Assembly: GCF_030332225.1 (NCBI RefSeq)
Contig: NZ_JAOWIF010000033.1
Coordinates: forward strand, 186,001-250,000
Direction: 5' to 3'
Length of the DNA: 64,000 nt
Source of the DNA: Citrobacter sp. Cu233
GTDB lineage: Bacteria; Pseudomonadota; Gammaproteobacteria; Enterobacterales; Enterobacteriaceae
The position numbers were made by a program, and so were the translations under genes. Position 1 is the first letter of the stretch. The number at the start of each line of letters is the position of its first letter. Positions 61,364 to 64,000 of this stretch are shown one piece after another. The notes beneath the pieces were generated by a model that ran no database searches, had not been told where the DNA came from, and saw only the letters and a program-made list of their open reading frames with translations.

Positions 61364-63160
61364 TTATTTAAACATGTGCTGTGGGTGAACCAGCAATGCA
61401 CGGTAGTGAGTTTGGTTTGGCTTATCGGACAGGACATTAATTTCAACTTTGACTTCTTTTGTTTTGTAGTCAATTTCGTTGATTTTGCCGATGGTTGGCT
61501 GTCCAACGTCGAATAAATTAATTGAACCACCAAATCCAAACATGGTATCGCGATCTTTTTGATATTCGATTACTGAAGTGATGGGACTGTAAAAATCGTA
61601 GCCGCGTTCTTTGCCGTATTCCCAGATTTGCTGGACGGTGCCTTTTTTCTCGTCAATTTTATATTCGACGAAACGGGAGTATTTCATCGTTGGCAATGCT
61701 GGTTGTTCGAGTCCACGACCATCTCCATTGTCAAAGACAGTTAATGTCCCCTTGCTGGAAAGCCAGGCGGTGTGTTGGGTGTAGGTAAAATCGAAATCGG
61801 TATTCTCGCACTTACCGTTTTCGTTACATTTTAACGCGTTGCCTTTGCCATCAACCGGTTTTAACAGCTTACTTGCCAGCGCCTTATTCCAGCCTTTAGA
61901 CGGCGCCAGAATCCACTTCACTTGCTTATCACGACCGATTTTAACGACGCCCTGATGGCGGGAAGAGAGAATAATGGAGTCGTCTTTGGCATCATAGGCG
62001 ATAGAGTTGACGTGTGCCCAGTTACGGCCAGCGCCCACGCCGAGGGCGTCGCCGTATGGTGTATCGGGCTCCAGTTTCGCCTGCTGTCCTGCATGCGCGA
62101 GGTCGACATTAACGCACACTGCACCGGCGTCTAATGCACCCAACAGGGCATCCCGCAGCGGGTCGAGAATTTTTGTCAGGTCCCAGACGTCAACAACCCG
62201 ACCCGATTTATCGACTTCGAGGATTTGGTCACGAATGGTATGTACATGCATGCCATCTTCTTTACGGTAATTACGCTTACCTACACGCAGTAATACCGTG
62301 CCTTTAACTGTTTCGATAGACTCATGCGTAGCATCAAGGAATCCGCGTGGCAGTTTATGATTTTCCAGTACCTGTCCCAGCATATCGAATTCATACCAGT
62401 GTTGCCCCTGTACCGCGGTAAACGTTCCGCGTGGCGTTTCGCGAATCCCCATCAGGTAACCACGTTTATTGATATCAACATCATGACCGTCATAGAACGT
62501 CTCTTGATCCAACCACCAGCGGTACTCGCCTTCCGTGTCGACAACGAAAGTAAACGGAGCGATGTCAAAGGGGAGAGCGCCTCCGGCCGGACCAGCATCA
62601 AGAATGCCGGCATTTTTGTCTTTTTCACCGTGCCAGTGAAGATCTGAGCCCTGAGAAGTAAAGGTGTGGGTATTTACCATATACAGGCGGTCTTCAAAGC
62701 CAGGCGCGACCTTAACAACGTTTGTTTGCTGTAAATCGGAAATAGAACGGTTATCCATATAGTGATTAACGATGGCGGATGTCTGCACCACGTAATCTTC
62801 TTTTATGGCTTTGCCATTTTCGTTATATTCAACAGTGACTTTATTAGCGAATTTTTGATAAAGACCAAAAATAGGTACACCGTCATAGGTTGCTAACGAT
62901 TCTTTGCCAACGGTATAAGTTACAGGAACCCCTTTCTCACCTTTACCGTGGACGGTGACTTTAACATCTGAAATAACGTGGCTGTCTAATTCAATCAGGG
63001 CGGTAAGTGGCGCATTTCCATAAGGGTCAACAATTATTGCTCCTAACTTTCCTGCGGGTTTGGCAGGTTGAAAACCCGCTGCAAAAGAATTTACGGCGGT
63101 TAACCCGCATGTCAGGGCGATAGCGCCAACGAGGAGTGTTTTACGGTATTGTTTAAGCAT
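61364..63160 (-). CDS. assT: Arylsulfate sulfotransferase
   Basis: Periplasmic PAPS-independent enzyme moving sulfate between phenolic compounds. The 598-residue precursor has a signal peptide of about 27 residues. Residues corresponding to the studied CFT073 enzyme are all present (precursor numbering): H463 in TQHTAW, which carries the sulfate, H279, H383 and R401, and the disulfide pair C445/C451 in KCNENGKC formed by DsbL. The AT-rich region upstream (63161-63553) must hold its promoter. Confidence 0.96.
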   Translation of the reverse strand: MLKQYRKTLLVGAIALTCGLTAVNSFAAGFQPAKPAGKLGAIIVDPYGNAPLTALIELDSHVISDVKVTVHGKGEKGVPVTYTVGKESLATYDGVPIFGLYQKFANKVTVEYNENGKAIKEDYVVQTSAIVNHYMDNRSISDLQQTNVVKVAPGFEDRLYMVNTHTFTSQGSDLHWHGEKDKNAGILDAGPAGGALPFDIAPFTFVVDTEGEYRWWLDQETFYDGHDVDINKRGYLMGIRETPRGTFTAVQGQHWYEFDMLGQVLENHKLPRGFLDATHESIETVKGTVLLRVGKRNYRKEDGMHVHTIRDQILEVDKSGRVVDVWDLTKILDPLRDALLGALDAGAVCVNVDLAHAGQQAKLEPDTPYGDALGVGAGRNWAHVNSIAYDAKDDSIILSSRHQGVVKIGRDKQVKWILAPSKGWNKALASKLLKPVDGKGNALKCNENGKCENTDFDFTYTQHTAWLSSKGTLTVFDNGDGRGLEQPALPTMKYSRFVEYKIDEKKGTVQQIWEYGKERGYDFYSPITSVIEYQKDRDTMFGFGGSINLFDVGQPTIGKINEIDYKTKEVKVEINVLSDKPNQTHYRALLVHPQHMFK

Positions 63161-63434
63161 GGATATATCTCCTTATATTACTTATAAATATAATTTATGT
63201 GAATGAAATATATTTCCGGAAGCAATAATTAAATGATATCTTTCGAGTGCTTGTTATAAATAAATGTATTTATTGGTTTGGAATATATAAGTTATCAATG
63301 ATTAGTGTTTTTATTTCTTTTTGATAGTAGGTTGGAGGTATTTCCAGAACAATAATTATTATTCTGTAGTGTGATCCTTGCGACATTGTTTTATTTCTAA
63401 TACACGTTTTGCAATTGGCTTTAGCTATTGATTT

Positions 63435-63480
63435 ATATGATCGAAATCATATGTTTGTTTCTGAATTGTGCCACTATAGT
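63435..63480 (+). promoter_or_regulatory. Candidate FNR-dependent promoter
   Basis: ATATGATCGAAATCATAT (63435-63452) contains TGAT-N4-ATCA, the FNR core, in a perfect 7-bp inverted repeat. A -10-like TATAGT lies at 63475-63480. The expected transcription start near 63486 puts the FNR centre at about -42, the class II position. It points to the small gene at 63554, which would then be induced without oxygen. Confidence 0.55.
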
Positions 63481-63553
63481 GGTAGGTTGAAATAAGATTA
63501 TGTGAAATTTTAACGTTAAATGTTTAATGATGTTAAATTTTAAGGGTGAAAGA

Positions 63554-63730
63554 ATGTTTATTGCCTGGTATTGGATGGTATTAATTGCACTGGTTGCTGT
63601 GGGTTATTATTGCCATATGAAGCGTTATTGTCGGGCATTCCGGCAAGACAGAGATGCCTTACTTGAGGCGCGAAATAAACTATTTCGTCGCTCTGGCGAA
63701 GATAGCAGCGCGATTAAGGAACAGAAATAG
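63554..63730 (+). CDS. Small single-helix membrane protein, unknown function
   Basis: A 58-residue protein with one N-terminal membrane helix (about 2-20; FIAWYWMVLIALVAVGYYC) and a basic cytoplasmic tail (KRYCRAFRQDRDALLEARNKLFRR) likely to form a short helix. The ATG at 63554 follows AAGGGTG at a suitable distance; two ATGs at 63527/63530 are in frame but have no ribosome-binding site. I do not recognise a named family. An FNR-like promoter lies upstream; divergent from assT, so a link to anaerobic or envelope function is possible. Confidence 0.65.
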   Translation: MFIAWYWMVLIALVAVGYYCHMKRYCRAFRQDRDALLEARNKLFRRSGEDSSAIKEQK

Positions 63731-63795
63731 TCTTTCACTTTCTGCTATGGATGAGCGGATGCTGTTAATTAGCAGGGGGCATCCGCCCTTTGAAT

Positions 63796-64000
63796 TAACC
63801 AATTCCCATGGACTGGAGGATGACGAGGCTTAACCCCATCACCGACATGCCACAAAGTACCCCATAGCTGGGATTATTATTCGGGTCGATCTCTTTTGCC
63901 AGCGGCATTAGCTCGTCGACGGACAGCGCCACCATAATACCCGCGACAGCCGCCATTATTGCCGCCATCACGATCGGCGAGATGAGACTTCCCAGAATTA
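63796..64000 (-). CDS. zupT: Zinc transporter ZupT, C-terminal part
   Basis: ZIP-family divalent-metal importer of the inner membrane; only the last 67 codons are in the window. The visible part has [40 protein letters not shown] and the terminal helix ending ILQSMGIG, as in E. coli. The stop codon is at 63796-63798; the gene continues beyond the right edge. ZupT next to ribB is the conserved order, here split by the assT module. Confidence 0.94.

Overview
The window is a stretch of enterobacterial chromosome, most likely from the Citrobacter freundii complex. The backbone order is the E. coli/Salmonella one: ygjR-ygjP-rlmG-fadH-patA-aer-yqjI-yqjH, ileX-mug-rpoD-dnaG-rpsU-tsaD, ttdTBA-ttdR-plsY-folB-uppP-cca-ygiM-ygiF-glnE-hldE, then glgS-ubiK-ribB-zupT. 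The species suggestion rests on a complete coenzyme-B12-dependent glycerol (dha) regulon with the gene order and protein lengths known from C. freundii, and on a urease cluster. REP/BIME elements and one ERIC element occur between genes, as expected for this family.

Layout. 1-12136: left backbone, with a 4HB-type chemoreceptor after aer. 12133-32142: a 20-kb accessory block between yqjH and tRNA-Ile2 (ileX). It holds an AraC regulator with a second cyclopropane-fatty-acid synthase, the dha regulon (dhaK; dhaD-dhaR; orfY-dhaT-orfX-orfW; dhaBCE-orfZ), a small YoaC-like gene, a four-gene cluster (LeuC-like, LeuD-like, fluoroacetate-dehalogenase-like hydrolase, TtdR-like LysR) and a small YjzC-family gene. 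32304-38524: ileX, mug, the rpsU-dnaG-rpoD operon and tsaD. 38573-43448: ureDABCEFG, sitting between tsaD and ttdT. 43625-58853: L-tartrate genes and housekeeping genes, with an Ibs/Sib type I toxin-antitoxin locus after hldE. 58990-64000: FMN riboswitch-ribB, an assT-dsbL-dsbI sulfotransferase module, a small membrane-protein gene behind an FNR-like promoter, and the 3' part of zupT.

How it works together. The dha regulon splits glycerol into an oxidative branch (DhaD then DhaK, towards glycolysis) and a reductive branch (DhaBCE dehydratase then DhaT, giving 1,3-propanediol). OrfZ/OrfX reactivate the dehydratase and OrfW supplies adenosylcobalamin. Six 15-bp sites arranged as three pairs, 31-32 bp apart, lie upstream of dhaK, of dhaD and between orfY and dhaB, and look like DhaR operators. 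The LeuCD-like cluster is the least explained part: two iron-sulfur hydro-lyase subunits, a hydrolase that keeps the carboxylate-binding arginines of fluoroacetate dehalogenase, and a regulator related to the tartrate regulator TtdR. This suggests catabolism of an unidentified small di- or halo-carboxylate.

No CRISPR array, integrase, transposase or phage gene was seen. Assignments rest on recalled protein families and motifs visible in the sequence; no database search was possible.
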